Below are positions 5,835-12,924 of a stretch of DNA of 13,628 bases, one piece after another (within the stretch, counting starts at the first letter, position 1; the number at the start of each line of letters is the position of its first letter). The notes under the pieces were generated by a model that made no database searches, was not told where the DNA came from, and saw only the letters and a list, made by a program, of their open reading frames with translations. The stretch covers positions 1 through 13,628 of the forward strand of contig JAEWVC010000108.1 in NCBI GenBank assembly GCA_023459275.1, read 5' to 3'. The stretch comes from Bacillota bacterium (GTDB taxonomy: Bacteria; Bacillota; Clostridia; Christensenellales; Aristaeellaceae). The translations under genes were made by a program, and so were the position numbers.

Positions 5835-6095
5835 ATGTCTGAACAAAGAGGAAACCGCAAGGAGCGCATCGGCGTCGTGGTCAGCGACAAGATGGACAAG
5901 ACCATCGTCATCTCCATCAAAACCCGCGTCCGCCATCCGCTGTATGGGAAAATCATGAACCAGACCAGCAAATTGAAAGCCCATGACGAGAACAACGAAT
6001 GCGGTATCGGCGATACCGTGCGCGTGATGGAAACCCGCCCGCTGAGCCACGACAAACGCTGGCGCCTGGTGGAGATCATCGAAAAGGCGAAGTGA
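5835..6095 (+). CDS. rpsQ: 30S ribosomal protein S17
   Basis: S17 (86 residues) is an OB-fold primary binder of 16S rRNA in the 30S body. The sequence RKERIGVVVSDKMDKTIVISIKTRVRHPLYGKIM (residues 8-41) is the family core, and CGIGDTVRVMETRPLSHDKRWRLVEIIEKAK (56-86) is the conserved C-terminal half, with the ETRPLS signature. A strong AAAGGAGG (5816-5823) stands 11 bases before the ATG. It is the last gene of the classical S10 operon; here only 25 bases separate it from rplN, with no terminator or promoter between, so transcription continues into the spc genes. Confidence 0.98.
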   Translation: MSEQRGNRKERIGVVVSDKMDKTIVISIKTRVRHPLYGKIMNQTSKLKAHDENNECGIGDTVRVMETRPLSHDKRWRLVEIIEKAK

Positions 6096-6120
6096 GCCGT
6101 CGTAAAGGAGGAAAACCCCT

Positions 6121-6489
6121 ATGATCCAGCCGCAAACGCGACTGAAGGTAGCCGACAATTCCGGCGCCAAGGAAATCATGTGCATCCGTGTCCTGGGCGG
6201 CTCCTTCCGCCGGGATGGGTCTATCGGCGATATCATTGTGGCCAGCGTGAAAACTGCCACCCCCGGCGGCACTGTCAAAAAGGGCGAGGTGGTCAAGGCG
6301 GTGGTGGTGCGCATGCGCAAGCAGAAGCGCCGTCCCGATGGCAGCTACATCCGTTTTGATGACAACGCTGCCGTCATCATCAACGACCAGAAGATGCCCC
6401 GCGGGACCCGTATTTTCGGACCCGTTGCCCGGGAACTGCGCGAGAAAGATTTTATGAAGATCGTCTCGCTGGCCCCGGAAGTACTGTAA
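6121..6489 (+). CDS. rplN: 50S ribosomal protein L14
   Basis: L14 (122 residues) is a beta-barrel protein at the subunit interface, forming bridge B5/B8 with 16S rRNA; it is the binding partner of the silencing factor RsfS in many bacteria. The sequence MIQPQTRLKVADNSGAKEIMCIRVLGGS is canonical, as are VVVRMRKQKRRPDGSYIRFDDNAAVIIN and the C-terminus GTRIFGPVARELREKDFMKIVSLAPEVL. Length is exactly as in most bacteria. AAAGGAGG at 6104-6111 precedes the ATG. It opens the spc-type block. Confidence 0.98.
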   Translation: MIQPQTRLKVADNSGAKEIMCIRVLGGSFRRDGSIGDIIVASVKTATPGGTVKKGEVVKAVVVRMRKQKRRPDGSYIRFDDNAAVIINDQKMPRGTRIFGPVARELREKDFMKIVSLAPEVL

Positions 6490-6504
6490 GGAGGTGTGAC
6501 GATT

Positions 6505-6840
6505 ATGCATATCCGCTCGAAAGATCAGGTCGTTGTCATCTCCGGTGACGACAAGGGCAAGAAGGGCAAGGTATTGACCGCTTTCCCCAAGGCCGGAAGA
6601 GTGATCGTGGAAGGCGTAGCCCTTGCTACCAAGCACAAGAAGCCCCGTCAGCAGGGCCAGCCGGGCGGCATCATCCATCAGGAAGCGCCTATCGACGCCT
6701 CCAACGTGATGCTCATCTGCCCCAAGTGCGGCGCCGCCACCAGGGTCGGCCGTGTGGCCGACATCGTGGAAAAGGAAAACGGCGACAAGGTGAAAAAGAT
6801 GGTCCGCTTCTGCAAAAAGTGCAAGGCGAAGATCGACTGA
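6505..6840 (+). CDS. rplX: 50S ribosomal protein L24 (four-Cys form)
   Basis: L24 (111 residues) is an assembly-initiating 50S protein near the tunnel exit. I start at ATG 6505 (MHIRSKDQVVVISGDDKGKKGKVL). An in-frame GTG at 6496 overlaps the Shine-Dalgarno AAGGAGGTG (6488-6496) itself and cannot be the start. The N-terminal KOW motif (about residues 6-33) is clear, followed by GGIIHQEAPIDASNVMLICPKCG. Two CxxC pairs, CPKC (about 72-75) and CKKC near the C-terminus, suggest a zinc-binding version, as found in many Firmicutes. Gaps are 15 bases from rplN and 19 to rplE. Confidence 0.97.
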   Translation: MHIRSKDQVVVISGDDKGKKGKVLTAFPKAGRVIVEGVALATKHKKPRQQGQPGGIIHQEAPIDASNVMLICPKCGAATRVGRVADIVEKENGDKVKKMVRFCKKCKAKID

Positions 6841-6859
6841 TAGGGAGAGGAGACAGCAA

Positions 6860-7402
6860 ATGGCTACCAGAATTCGCGAAAAGTATATTGCCGAAGCTGT
6901 GCCTGCCCTGAAGCAGAAATTCGGCTACAATAACGTGATGGAGATCCCCAAACTGGAAAAGGTCGTCATCAACATGGGCTTGGGCGACTGCAAGGACAAT
7001 GCCAAGGCATTGGAAGGCGCCGTGGCGGAACTGACCGCCATCGCCGGGCAGAAGGCCCAAATCACCAAGGCCCGCAAGAGCATCGCCAACTTCAAGGTGC
7101 GCGAGGGCATGAACATCGGCGCCAAGGTCACCATCCGGGGATCCCGGATGGAAGAGTTCATCGATAAATTGATGAATGTTGCACTTCCCCGCGTGCGCGA
7201 CTTCCGCGGCGTATCCGTAAAGGCTTTCGACGGCCGCGGCAACTACGCCCTGGGCATCCGCGAACAGCTCCTGTTTCCTGAAATCGATTACGATAAGGTG
7301 GAAAAGGTCCGCGGGATGGAGATCATCTTCGTGACCACCGCCAAGACCGACGAGGAATGCATGGAACTGCTTCGGCTGCTGGGCATGCCGTTCGCACAGT
7401 AA
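6860..7402 (+). CDS. rplE: 50S ribosomal protein L5
   Basis: L5 (180 residues) binds 5S rRNA in the central protuberance and touches P-site tRNA and S13. Family landmarks are present in order: LEKVVINMGLGD (residues 32-43), KARKSIANFKVREGMNIGAKVTIRG (69-93), the ALPRVRDFRGVSVKAFDGRGNYALGIREQLLFPEIDYDKV segment, and the C-terminal IIFVTTAKTDEECMELLRLLGMPF. Length is normal. The ribosome binding site is AGGAGA, slightly weaker than its neighbours. In Escherichia coli the S8 repressor site lies at the start of this gene; I cannot see an obvious equivalent here. Confidence 0.98.
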   Translation: MATRIREKYIAEAVPALKQKFGYNNVMEIPKLEKVVINMGLGDCKDNAKALEGAVAELTAIAGQKAQITKARKSIANFKVREGMNIGAKVTIRGSRMEEFIDKLMNVALPRVRDFRGVSVKAFDGRGNYALGIREQLLFPEIDYDKVEKVRGMEIIFVTTAKTDEECMELLRLLGMPFAQ

Positions 7403-7416
7403 GGAGGAAGAAGCAA

Positions 7417-7602
7417 GTGGCTAAAACAAGCATGATTCTTAAGCAACAGAGGCCTGCAAAATTCTCCACCCGCGCCTACACCCGCTGCCGTCTGTGCGGC
7501 CGGCCCCACGCGGTGCTCCGCAAATATGGCGTATGCCGTATCTGCTTCAGAGAATTGGCCTACCAAGGCCAGATCCCCGGTGTCCGCAAGGCCAGCTGGT
7601 AA
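7417..7602 (+). CDS. rpsN: 30S ribosomal protein S14, zinc-ribbon type (type Z)
   Basis: S14 (61 residues) lies in the 30S head and is essential for A-site function. This is the short zinc form (as in Bacillus RpsN), with four cysteines at 24, 27, 40 and 43 (CRLC and CRIC) that would hold Zn2+. The sequence KQQRPAKFSTRAYTRCRLCGRPHAVLRKYGVCRICFRELAYQGQIPGVRKASW is canonical. The start is GTG at 7417 (VAKTSMIL), set by AAGGAGGAAG at 7401-7410. The same frame runs upstream into rplE, but those codons precede the ribosome binding site. The zinc form suggests that a zinc-free paralogue, if present, would be elsewhere in the genome. Confidence 0.97.
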   Translation: MAKTSMILKQQRPAKFSTRAYTRCRLCGRPHAVLRKYGVCRICFRELAYQGQIPGVRKASW

Positions 7603-7630
7603 GCGGGGAAGAACGGAAGGAGGTTCCACC

Positions 7631-8032
7631 ATGGTTGTGAATGATCCCATTGCCGATATGCTGACCCGCATCCGCAATGCGCAAATCGCCAAGCATGATA
7701 CCGTGACGCTACCCGCAAGCAACCTGAAAAAAGGCCTTGCGAAGATCCTGCTGGCGGAAGGATATGTCAAGTCTGTCGACTTCCAGGAGGAAGGCATCTC
7801 CGGCAGCATCAAGATCGTTTTGAAATACGTCAACGGCAAGCAGCAGCCCGTTATCGCCGGCCTCAAGCGCATCAGCCGTCCTGGCCTGCGCGTGTATGCC
7901 CGCTGCGAAGAACTCCCCAAGGTGCTGGGCGGTCTGGGCATCGCCATCATCAGCACCTCAAAGGGCCTGATGACCGATAAGGAAGCCCGCAAGAGCGCCG
8001 TGGGCGGCGAAGTGCTGGCTTACATCTGGTAA
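7631..8032 (+). CDS. rpsH: 30S ribosomal protein S8
   Basis: S8 (133 residues) binds helix 21 of 16S rRNA, organises the central domain, and represses the spc operon in Escherichia coli. The sequence begins MVVNDPIADMLTRIRNAQIAKHDTVTLPASNLKKGLAKIL, the usual N-terminus. It ends with the family signature VLGGLGIAIISTSKGLMTDKEARKSAVGGEVLAYIW. AAGGAGG (7617-7623) is seven bases before the ATG. Length is normal. An in-frame upstream extension into rpsN was discarded because the ribosome binding site and the family start agree on 7631. Confidence 0.98.
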   Translation: MVVNDPIADMLTRIRNAQIAKHDTVTLPASNLKKGLAKILLAEGYVKSVDFQEEGISGSIKIVLKYVNGKQQPVIAGLKRISRPGLRVYARCEELPKVLGGLGIAIISTSKGLMTDKEARKSAVGGEVLAYIW

Positions 8033-8057
8033 ACCGACTGTCAATGGAGGTGCGATT

Positions 8058-8600
8058 ATGTCTCGAATCGGAAAGCTTCCGATCACCGTCCCCACGGGCG
8101 TGACGGTCACGGTTTCCCAGGATAACACCGTAACGGTGAAAGGCCCCAAGGGACAATTGTCCCAATGGGTAAACAGGGATATTACCGTGAAACAGGAAGG
8201 GAATGTGCTGTCCCTTCACCGCCCCACGGATTCCAAGCCCCACAAGGCGCTTCATGGGCTGTACCGCAGCCTTGTCCACAACATGGTCGTAGGGGTCACC
8301 GACGGCTTCTCCAAGTCCTTGGAGCTGGTTGGCACCGGATACCGCGCCCAGGCCGAAGGCAAAAAGCTGACGCTGAACGTGGGCTATTCCCATCCGGTGG
8401 TTTTTGATGCCCCGGCCGACATCACCTTTGAAACCCCGACCCCCAGCAAGATCATTGTCAAGGGGATCGATAAACAGCAGGTAGGCAGCCTTGCCGCCGA
8501 TATCCGCGCCGTACGCGAACCCGAACCCTATCTGGGCAAGGGCATCAAGTATGAGACCGAACATATCCGCCGCAAGGAAGGCAAGACCGGCAAGAAGTAA
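8058..8600 (+). CDS. rplF: 50S ribosomal protein L6
   Basis: L6 (180 residues) is a two-domain protein of the 50S stalk-side region near the sarcin-ricin loop, where elongation factors bind. The start MSRIGKLPITVPTGVTVTV and the first-domain motif VKGPKGQLSQWV are typical. The second domain holds the conserved VGTGYRAQAEGKKLTLNVGYSHPV (about residues 91-114) and PSKIIVKGIDKQQVGSLAADIRAVREPEPYLGKGIKYETEHIRRKEGKTGKK. AATGGAGGTG precedes the ATG. No oddity was seen. Confidence 0.98.
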   Translation: MSRIGKLPITVPTGVTVTVSQDNTVTVKGPKGQLSQWVNRDITVKQEGNVLSLHRPTDSKPHKALHGLYRSLVHNMVVGVTDGFSKSLELVGTGYRAQAEGKKLTLNVGYSHPVVFDAPADITFETPTPSKIIVKGIDKQQVGSLAADIRAVREPEPYLGKGIKYETEHIRRKEGKTGKK

Positions 8601-8618
8601 GAAAGGGAGTGAACGCAC

Positions 8619-8987
8619 ATGTTCAAAAAGCGTGACCGCAACGAGATCCGCGTGATCCGCCACGCGCGCGTCCGCAAAAAGATCAGCGGCACCCCGGATA
8701 TGCCGCGTCTTTCCGTCTACCGCAGCCTGAACCACATTTACGCCCAGATCATCGACGATACCAAGGGCGTTACGCTGGTATCCGCCTCCACCCTGGACCC
8801 GAATCTGAAGGGACAGTTTGGGGAGGCCGACAAGAAGGGCGCTTCGAAGCTCGTTGGCAAGCTCGTAGCCGAGCGTGCCCTCCAGGCCGGCATCAAGCAG
8901 GTGATTTTCGACCGGGGTGGCTACGTCTACACCGGCCGTGTCGCGGAACTGGCTGCCGGCGCCCGGGAAGCCGGGCTGGATTTCTGA
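8619..8987 (+). CDS. rplR: 50S ribosomal protein L18
   Basis: L18 (122 residues) binds 5S rRNA with L5 and helps attach it to the 50S subunit. The basic N-terminus (MFKKRDRNEIRVIRHARVRKKISGTPDMPRLSVYRS), the motif NHIYAQIIDDTKGVTLVSAST, and the C-terminal DRGGYVYTGRVAELAAGAREAGLDF are the standard family elements. Length is normal. The ribosome binding site is AAGGGAG. It is spaced 18 bases from rplF and 19 from rpsE. Confidence 0.98.
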   Translation: MFKKRDRNEIRVIRHARVRKKISGTPDMPRLSVYRSLNHIYAQIIDDTKGVTLVSASTLDPNLKGQFGEADKKGASKLVGKLVAERALQAGIKQVIFDRGGYVYTGRVAELAAGAREAGLDF

Positions 8988-9006
8988 TTAGAAGGAGGAG
9001 AAACGC

Positions 9007-9504
9007 ATGCAACGCTTCGAACAGGTCAGCGAATTCAAGGAAAAGCTGGTAGCTGTCAACCGCGTCGTGAAGGTCGTAAAGGGCGGCAGAAACTTCCGCT
9101 TTTCCGCGCTGGTTGTGGTGGGCGATGAAAAAGGCCGCGTAGGCGCAGGCATGGGCAAGGCCGCGGAAATCCCCGAAGCCATCCGCAAGGCGGTGGAGGA
9201 TGCGAAAAAGCATCTGGTCACCGTGCCCATGAACGGCACCACCATCCCCCATGAGGCGGTTGGGTATTATGGCACCGGCAAAGTGGTGCTCCTTCCCGCC
9301 CAGGAAGGCGCCGGCATCATCGCCGGCGGCGGCGCCCGCGCCGTGCTGGAGATGGCCGGTATCAAGGATATCCGCACCAAGTCTTTTGGCACCAGCAACC
9401 CCATCAACATGGTGAAAGCGACCCTGGTAGGGCTCAAGACTCTCCGCTCCGCCGAACAGGTGGCAAAGCTTCGGGGCAAGACCGTGGAAGAGCTGCTGGG
9501 CTGA
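9007..9504 (+). CDS. rpsE: 30S ribosomal protein S5
   Basis: S5 (165 residues) lies in the 30S body at the mRNA entry tunnel and influences decoding accuracy. The double-stranded-RNA-binding-like N-terminal domain contains NRVVKVVKGGRNFRFSALVVVGD (residues 18-40), which includes the loop affected in spectinomycin-resistant mutants of other bacteria. The central GTTIPHEAVGYYGTGKVVLLPAQEGAGIIAGGGARAVLEMAGIKDI and the C-terminal NPINMVKATLVGLKTL are normal. AAGGAGGAG precedes the ATG. Its stop lies in the ribosome binding site region of rpmD. Confidence 0.98.
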   Translation: MQRFEQVSEFKEKLVAVNRVVKVVKGGRNFRFSALVVVGDEKGRVGAGMGKAAEIPEAIRKAVEDAKKHLVTVPMNGTTIPHEAVGYYGTGKVVLLPAQEGAGIIAGGGARAVLEMAGIKDIRTKSFGTSNPINMVKATLVGLKTLRSAEQVAKLRGKTVEELLG

Positions 9505-9517
9505 GGAGGAATAGACA

Positions 9518-9700
9518 ATGAAATTGAAAGTCACATTGATCAAATCTCCCATCTCTAGCCTGCAAAAGCACATTGACACCGTGAAGGCCCTGGGTCTTAA
9601 CAAGGTTGGCCAAAGCGTTATCAAGGAAGACAATCCCTGCGTGCGTGGGCAGATCTTCCGGGTGAAGCACATGGTCACCGTGGAAGAAATCAGCGAGTAA
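9518..9700 (+). CDS. rpmD: 50S ribosomal protein L30
   Basis: L30 (60 residues) is a small bacterial 50S protein that binds 23S rRNA. The sequence KLKVTLIKSPISSLQKHIDTVKALGLNKVGQSVIKEDNPCVRGQIFRVKHMVTVEE fits the family from end to end, including the GLNKVGQSV motif and the C-terminal VKHMVTVEE. It is absent from some lineages but typical of Firmicutes. GAGGAGGAA overlaps the rpsE stop codon and serves this ATG. Thirteen bases separate it from each neighbour. Confidence 0.97.
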   Translation: MKLKVTLIKSPISSLQKHIDTVKALGLNKVGQSVIKEDNPCVRGQIFRVKHMVTVEEISE

Positions 9701-9713
9701 GGAGGGCGAACCC

Positions 9714-10154
9714 ATGAAACTGCACGAGTTGAAGCCGGCTCCGGGTTCCCAGACCGCACCCAAGAGGCTGGGCCGCGGTACGGGTTCGGGCCTTGGCAAA
9801 ACCTCCGGCAAGGGCCACAAAGGCGCGAAAGCCCGCTCCGGCGGCGGCAAGGGCCCCGGCTTTGAGGGCGGCCAGATGCCGTATACGCGCCGCGTCCCCA
9901 AGCGTGGCTTTACGAATATCTTCTCTAAAGAATACGCAACCGTTAACGTGGAGCGCCTGGACATTTTCGAAGATGGAGCTGTGGTTACTGTTGAGTCCCT
10001 CATGAGCGCCGGCATCATCAAGAAGACGCTTGACGGCGTGAAGATTCTGGGCGGCGGCGAGCTGACCCGGAAACTTATCGTGAAGGCGGACAAGTTCACG
10101 GATTCCGCCAAAGAAAAGATCGAGGCTCTCGGCGGGAAAGCCGAGGTGATCTGA
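9714..10154 (+). CDS. rplO: 50S ribosomal protein L15
   Basis: L15 (146 residues) has a long glycine- and lysine-rich N-terminal extension that threads into 23S rRNA, and a globular C-terminal domain. The extension is visible as RLGRGTGSGLGKTSGKGHKGAKARSGGGKGPGFEGGQMPYTRRVPKRGFTN (residues 19-69). The C-terminal half (VNVERLDIFEDGAVVTVESLMSAGIIKK...VKILGGGELTRKLIVKADKFTDSAKEKIEALGG) is standard. AAGGAGGG at about 9699-9706 precedes the ATG. Its end carries the ribosome binding site of secY, which begins two bases after the stop. Confidence 0.98.
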   Translation: MKLHELKPAPGSQTAPKRLGRGTGSGLGKTSGKGHKGAKARSGGGKGPGFEGGQMPYTRRVPKRGFTNIFSKEYATVNVERLDIFEDGAVVTVESLMSAGIIKKTLDGVKILGGGELTRKLIVKADKFTDSAKEKIEALGGKAEVI

Positions 10155-10156
10155 CC

Positions 10157-11413
10157 ATGTGGGAAACCCTTCGCAATGCCTGGCGCGTGGACGACCTTCG
10201 TAAGAAGATCCTTTATACCCTTGGCATGCTGCTGGTGTTCCGTCTGGTGGGCGTGATTCCCGCTCCCGGTGTGGATATCGTGGCGGTCAATGCGAAAATG
10301 GGCACCACCAGCCTTCCGCTGCTGGACTTGGTGAACATGATGACAGGTAATGCCTTCTCCAATATGACCGTCATGGCCATGGGCATTACCCCCTACATCA
10401 ACTCCTCCATCATTATGCAGCTGCTGACCATCGCCATCCCGGCGCTGGAGCGGATGCAGAAGGAAGGCGAGGAAGGACGCAAGCGCATCGCCACCATCAC
10501 CAGGTATGTCACAGTGGGTTTGGCCGTGGTTCAGGCCATCGGCCTGGTGGCCGGCCTGGGCTATATCAAGTCCGGCTGGTTCAACTATGTGCTGGTGGGA
10601 CTGAGTATGGCCGGCGGTACTTCCCTGGCCATGTGGATCGGTGAGCGCATTACCGAAAAAGGCATCGGCAACGGTATCTCCCTGCTGATCTTTGCCGGTA
10701 TTGTGAACAACCTGTTCAGCGGCATTGTCGGGGGCGTTAGGAAGGCCTCCACTGCGTCAGATTGGACCAATCTCTTTGTCATTGTAGTCGCGGCTGTCGC
10801 GATGATCACGCTGATCACCTTTGTGGATATGGGTGAAAGGCGCATCCCGGTGCAGTACGCCAAGCGTGTGGTGGGCCGCAAGATGTACGGCGGGCAGAGC
10901 ACCCACATTCCTATGAAGGTGAACTCCACGGGCATGCTCCCCCTGATCTTCGCCTACTCCTTTATGGCGTTCCCCGGCACCATTATCCAGCTGATCGGCG
11001 GGCCCCAAAGCTCGGTCTATCTCTGGTGGACTAGGTATATGGGCAGCACCAGCGGCGCTTACCTGACTGTTACCGCACTGCTGATCATCGCGTTTACGTT
11101 TTTCTATACTTCCATCAGCTTCAACCCGCAGGACATCAGCAAGAATATCCAGCAGCAGGGCGGCTTGATCCCCGGCATCCGCTCGGGGAAAAACACGGTG
11201 GATTTCCTGAAGCGCACCAGCAACCGGCTTACGCTTTTCGGTGCGCTGTTCCTGGCCGTTCTGGCCACGATCCCCACGCTCCTGACAAGAGGCCTTCAGG
11301 CGTCGGTGCCTTACGCGGCATCCTCTCTGATCATCGCCGTCAGCGTGGCGCTGGAAACCACCCGCCAGTTGGAGAGCCAGCTCACCATGCGGCATTACAA
11401 GGGTTTCCTATAA
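10157..11413 (+). CDS. secY: Protein translocase subunit SecY
   Basis: SecY (418 residues) is the channel of the SecYEG translocon in the cytoplasmic membrane, with ten membrane helices. The N-terminal amphipathic part and TM1 (KKILYTLGMLLVFRLVGVIPAPGVD), the plug and TM2 region (LLDLVNMMTGNAFSNMTVMAMGITPYINSSIIMQLLTIAIP), the lateral-gate helices, and the large cytoplasmic loop with PVQYAKRVVGRKMYGGQSTHIPMKVNSTGMLPLIFA are all visible. The C5 loop reads GGLIPGIRSGKNTVDFLKR: the key arginine is kept, but the following residue is Ser where Pro is usual (IRPG). The C-terminus MRHYKGFL is typical. It starts two bases after rplO with GAGGTG at 10143-10148, so the two are coupled. A 108-base gap follows. 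Confidence 0.98.
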   Translation: MWETLRNAWRVDDLRKKILYTLGMLLVFRLVGVIPAPGVDIVAVNAKMGTTSLPLLDLVNMMTGNAFSNMTVMAMGITPYINSSIIMQLLTIAIPALERMQKEGEEGRKRIATITRYVTVGLAVVQAIGLVAGLGYIKSGWFNYVLVGLSMAGGTSLAMWIGERITEKGIGNGISLLIFAGIVNNLFSGIVGGVRKASTASDWTNLFVIVVAAVAMITLITFVDMGERRIPVQYAKRVVGRKMYGGQSTHIPMKVNSTGMLPLIFAYSFMAFPGTIIQLIGGPQSSVYLWWTRYMGSTSGAYLTVTALLIIAFTFFYTSISFNPQDISKNIQQQGGLIPGIRSGKNTVDFLKRTSNRLTLFGALFLAVLATIPTLLTRGLQASVPYAASSLIIAVSVALETTRQLESQLTMRHYKGFL

Positions 11414-11429
11414 AACGTTCGGCTTATGC

Positions 11430-11455
11430 GCCGTCCGGGCGAAGAACCGGACGGC
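11430..11455 (+). other. Perfect 9-bp hairpin in the secY-adk gap
   Basis: GCCGTCCGG (11430-11438) and CCGGACGGC (11447-11455) form a perfect 9-bp stem with a GCGAAGAA loop. No run of Ts follows, so it is not a normal intrinsic terminator. It starts 16 bases after the secY stop in the longest gap inside the superoperon (108 bases). The rest of the gap shows no convincing promoter: TTGGCA at 11471-11476 and TAGTAT at 11477-11482 are adjacent rather than 17 bases apart. Possible roles are RNA processing, protection of the upstream mRNA from 3' exonucleases, or protein binding. Confidence 0.55.
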
Positions 11456-11521
11456 ATGGGCCGGGCATTGTTGGCATAGTATGAAAGAAGCTGTCCTGCC
11501 GGCGGAAAGGAAAGAACACAC

Positions 11522-12151
11522 ATGAACATCATCTTTCTTGGACCTCCGGGTGCCGGTAAAGGCACTCAGGCACAGCGGGTCTGCGCACAACTCGGGATCC
11601 CCCAAATCTCCACCGGTGATATCCTCCGCCGGGCCATCCGGGAAGGAACCGAGACCGGGCGCAAGGCAAAGGCGTTCATCGATGCCGGACAGCTTGTTCC
11701 GGACGATGTGGTCATTGCCATTGTGGCGGAACGCCTTACAGAAAAAGACTGTAAAAACGGTTATATCCTGGACGGCTTTCCCAGAACCGTGCCCCAGGCC
11801 GAGGCGCTCAAGAGCATTGCGAGAATCGATGCCGTACTCAACCTGGACGTGCCGGACGAGGCACTTGTTTCAAGGCTTTCAGGCCGGAGGGTCTGCACAA
11901 AGTGCGGCGCTACCTACCATGTAAGCCTCCTGAACGGAAAAACGGATTGTGCCGTTTGCGGCGAACCGCTGGTCCAGCGGGAGGACGACAAAAAGGAAAC
12001 GGTGCAGAACCGCCTTGCGGTTTATCATCGCCAGACAGCGCCGCTGGTGGAATACTACAAAGAGGCCGGGCTTTTGAAAACGGTGGCCGGGGATCAGGGG
12101 ATGGAAGAGACATTCAAGGCCATCCTAAAGGCTTTAGGGGTTGCAAAATGA
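11522..12151 (+). CDS. adk: Adenylate kinase (zinc-LID type)
   Basis: Adenylate kinase (209 residues) catalyses ATP + AMP to 2 ADP in the cytoplasm. The P-loop is GPPGAGKGT (residues 7-15), the AMP-binding part contains STGDILRRAI (30-39), and DGFPRTVPQAEAL (84-96) is the family signature. The LID domain has four cysteines at 125, 128, 143 and 146 (CTKC and CAVC), the zinc-binding form common in Gram-positives. The LID insertion between the pairs is about two residues shorter than usual and lacks the common PPK segment. QREDDKKETVQNRL (152-165) carries the catalytic arginines. Start ATG 11522 follows GGAAAGGAAAG, a weaker ribosome binding site than its neighbours. The stop overlaps map (ATGA). 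Confidence 0.98.
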   Translation: MNIIFLGPPGAGKGTQAQRVCAQLGIPQISTGDILRRAIREGTETGRKAKAFIDAGQLVPDDVVIAIVAERLTEKDCKNGYILDGFPRTVPQAEALKSIARIDAVLNLDVPDEALVSRLSGRRVCTKCGATYHVSLLNGKTDCAVCGEPLVQREDDKKETVQNRLAVYHRQTAPLVEYYKEAGLLKTVAGDQGMEETFKAILKALGVAK

Positions 12152-12924
12152 TCTATCTCAAGAATCCGGATCAGATTGACAAAATGCGCGAGGCCGGTGC
12201 GCTGCTGTACGAGGTGCTTCAAAAACTGCGGGACGCCGTTAAGCCGGGGATGACCACGGCCGCGCTGGATGTTTACGCAGAGCAGCTTATCCGCAAGCAC
12301 AATGCCATCCCCTCTTTCCTGAATTATCACGGGTATCCGGCCACGCTTTGCACCAGTGTGGACCACCAGGTGGTCCATGGCATCCCCAGTGAGGATGTGG
12401 TGCTGAAGGAAGGCTCCATTTTAAGTGTTGATTGCGGGCTGGTGCTGGACGGCTGGCAGGCTGACAGCGCCTTTACCATCGGGGTAGGGGAGATTTCCGC
12501 CCAGGCCGCGTCCCTGATCGAGATTACCGAACAGTGCTTTTGGAAAGGCGCGGCCCAGGCCATCTCAGGCAGCCGCCTGGGGGACATCGGGCACGCAGTC
12601 CAAAGCTGGGCGGAAGCCCACGGTTACTCCGTCATCCGCGATCTGACCGGGCACGGCATCGGCCGGGCCATGCACGAAGAGCCCAGTGTGTTCAACTTTG
12701 GCGAGGCAGGACGGGGTGTCCGCCTGCGCAAGGGAATGACGCTGGCCATTGAGCCCATGATCGCCGCTGGCCAGTGGCCTGTGGAGGAATCGGATAACGG
12801 CTGGACCTTTTCTACCAAGGACAAAAGTCTTGCCGCGCACTATGAGCACACCATCGCCGTATCGGATGGGCTGCCGGAAATACTGACGCTTCCTGGGTTC
12901 ACCTGGAAGGAGGAGGACGCGTGA
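12148..12924 (+). CDS. map: Methionine aminopeptidase, type I
   Basis: This enzyme (258 residues) removes the initiator methionine from nascent proteins as they leave the ribosome. It is a pita-bread-fold metalloprotease. The expected ligands are present: His78 (VVHGIP), Asp95 and Asp106 (VDCGLVLDGWQADSA), His169 (TGHGIG), Glu202 (AIEPM) and Glu233 (YEHTIAV), with the second active-site histidine at 176. Length is close to the 250-264 residues usual for the family. The start at ATG 12148 overlaps the adk stop by four bases. The frame is open far upstream inside adk, but the family N-terminus (MIYLKNPDQIDKMREAG) fixes the start. The stop overlaps the GTG of the next gene. Confidence 0.98.
   Translation: MIYLKNPDQIDKMREAGALLYEVLQKLRDAVKPGMTTAALDVYAEQLIRKHNAIPSFLNYHGYPATLCTSVDHQVVHGIPSEDVVLKEGSILSVDCGLVLDGWQADSAFTIGVGEISAQAASLIEITEQCFWKGAAQAISGSRLGDIGHAVQSWAEAHGYSVIRDLTGHGIGRAMHEEPSVFNFGEAGRGVRLRKGMTLAIEPMIAAGQWPVEESDNGWTFSTKDKSLAAHYEHTIAVSDGLPEILTLPGFTWKEEDA

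Noticed and set aside
11471..11482. Possible promoter in the secY-adk gap (TTGGCA and TAGTAT)
   Set aside because: The two hexamers are adjacent instead of 16-18 bases apart, and neither has a partner at the right distance.
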